From: Pirellulales bacterium
GTDB lineage: Bacteria > Planctomycetota > Planctomycetia > Pirellulales > JALHLM01
DNA: 5,861 nt
Assembly (NCBI GenBank): GCA_022844585.1
Contig: JALHLM010000402.1
Span: forward strand, 1-5,861
Direction of reading: 5' to 3'
Positions 5,496-5,861 of this stretch are shown here, in pieces (positions within the stretch are counted from its first letter, which is position 1; each line of letters begins with the position of its first letter). Made by a program: the position numbers and the translations under genes. Under the pieces are notes generated by a model. The model saw only the letters and a list, made by a program, of their open reading frames with translations, was not told the origin of the DNA and ran no database searches.

Positions 5496-5861
5496 CTATT
5501 CGGTCAGATCTGGGATTAGCATCGCCGCGGGCCTTAGGCTGACCGCTGGTTTTGGCGGCGGATCTGAGGCGGCTTCTTTGAGGAGTTCTTCTTGCGCGCG
5601 GCAAGGGACTTCATCCGGCGTCGGGCGTAGGCGGGTGTAGGAGCCATCGGCGTTCAATACGCGGGCTTTCACATTGTCGCGTAGATAGACCGGCACGAAG
5701 TCCTGCAGGACGCGGTCCTTGAGGACGGCCGATTCGATGGGGAACATCACCTCGACGCGGCGGAAGAAATTGCGCGGCATCCAGTCGGCGCTGGAGAGAA
5801 AGACCTCGGCTTCGTCGTCGACGCCGAACACGTAGATGCGGCTATGTTCCAGGAAGCGATC
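5496..5861 (-). CDS. ppk1: Polyphosphate kinase 1, C-terminal fragment (cut by right edge)
   Basis: The last 121 codons of a minus-strand gene; the frame is open to base 5861 and the stop is the complement of 5496-5498. A GTG at 5829-5831 is not the start, since upstream codons read 'DRFLEHSRIY', matching PPK1. A whole PPK1 is about 690-720 residues. Visible landmarks: 'FLEHSRIYVFG' (visible residues 3-13), whose His6 probably corresponds to the essential second histidine (His592) of the E. coli enzyme; 'LSSADWMPRN' (22-31); 'RRVEVMFPI'; 'DNVKAR' (62-67); 'DGSYTRL' (72-78). By family knowledge it makes polyphosphate reversibly from ATP. After 'RAQEELL', near where E. coli PPK ends, the protein carries a tail of about 28 residues rich in proline and alanine, unlikely to be part of the core. 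The catalytic phospho-histidine region is outside the window. Confidence 0.94.
   Translation of the reverse strand, partial: DRFLEHSRIYVFGVDDEAEVFLSSADWMPRNFFRRVEVMFPIESAVLKDRVLQDFVPVYLRDNVKARVLNADGSYTRLRPTPDEVPCRAQEELLKEAASDPPPKPAVSLRPAAMLIPDLTE

Overview
The window is GC-rich bacterial chromosome with ordinary housekeeping genes. The protein styles (Dcd of the short type seen in anaerobes and environmental bacteria, an AcnA with a 'DPF..R..F.TG' N-terminus, a winged-helix AAA+ ATPase of the 'RRPTIVVGGELT' kind, PPK1) together with weak ribosome binding sites suggest a planctomycete, perhaps of the Pirellulales. That placement is inference from recall, not a search result. I see no phage, transposase, CRISPR, tRNA or rRNA.

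Layout from left to right: the 3' end of an endonuclease III gene (nth, +, cut by the left edge, stop at 139-141); a complete dCTP deaminase gene (dcd, +, 207-809); a complete AAA+ ATPase gene of unknown role on the opposite strand (-, 791-2284), whose last codons overlap the end of dcd by 19 bp; a 282-bp divergent spacer (2285-2566) carrying three copies of a GCGCCAA element; a complete aconitase gene (acn, +, 2567-5290); a 205-bp convergent spacer (5291-5495) almost filled by a large two-layered inverted repeat; and the 3' end of a polyphosphate kinase gene (ppk1, -, 5496 to the right edge).

The genes do not form one operon. nth and dcd run in the same direction 65 bp apart and could be co-transcribed; both concern DNA and nucleotide integrity (base excision repair and dUMP/dTTP supply). 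The ATPase and acn diverge from one spacer and could share control there. acn (TCA cycle) and ppk1 (polyphosphate synthesis) converge on the palindrome, which could end transcription from both sides.

The least ordinary thing is the palindrome at 5300-5482. It has an outer layer of three 8-nt CGCNGAGR units (30 bp, perfect in both arms) and an inner layer of three CGCGAAA heptamers with mirrored 9/10-nt spacing. Both layers begin with the same TT(T)NAACCGC header, and a small hairpin sits at the apex. The heptamers are conserved between the arms while the linkers between them differ. I do not see a clear new multi-gene system here; this repeat and the uncharacterised ATPase are the best candidates for follow-up.
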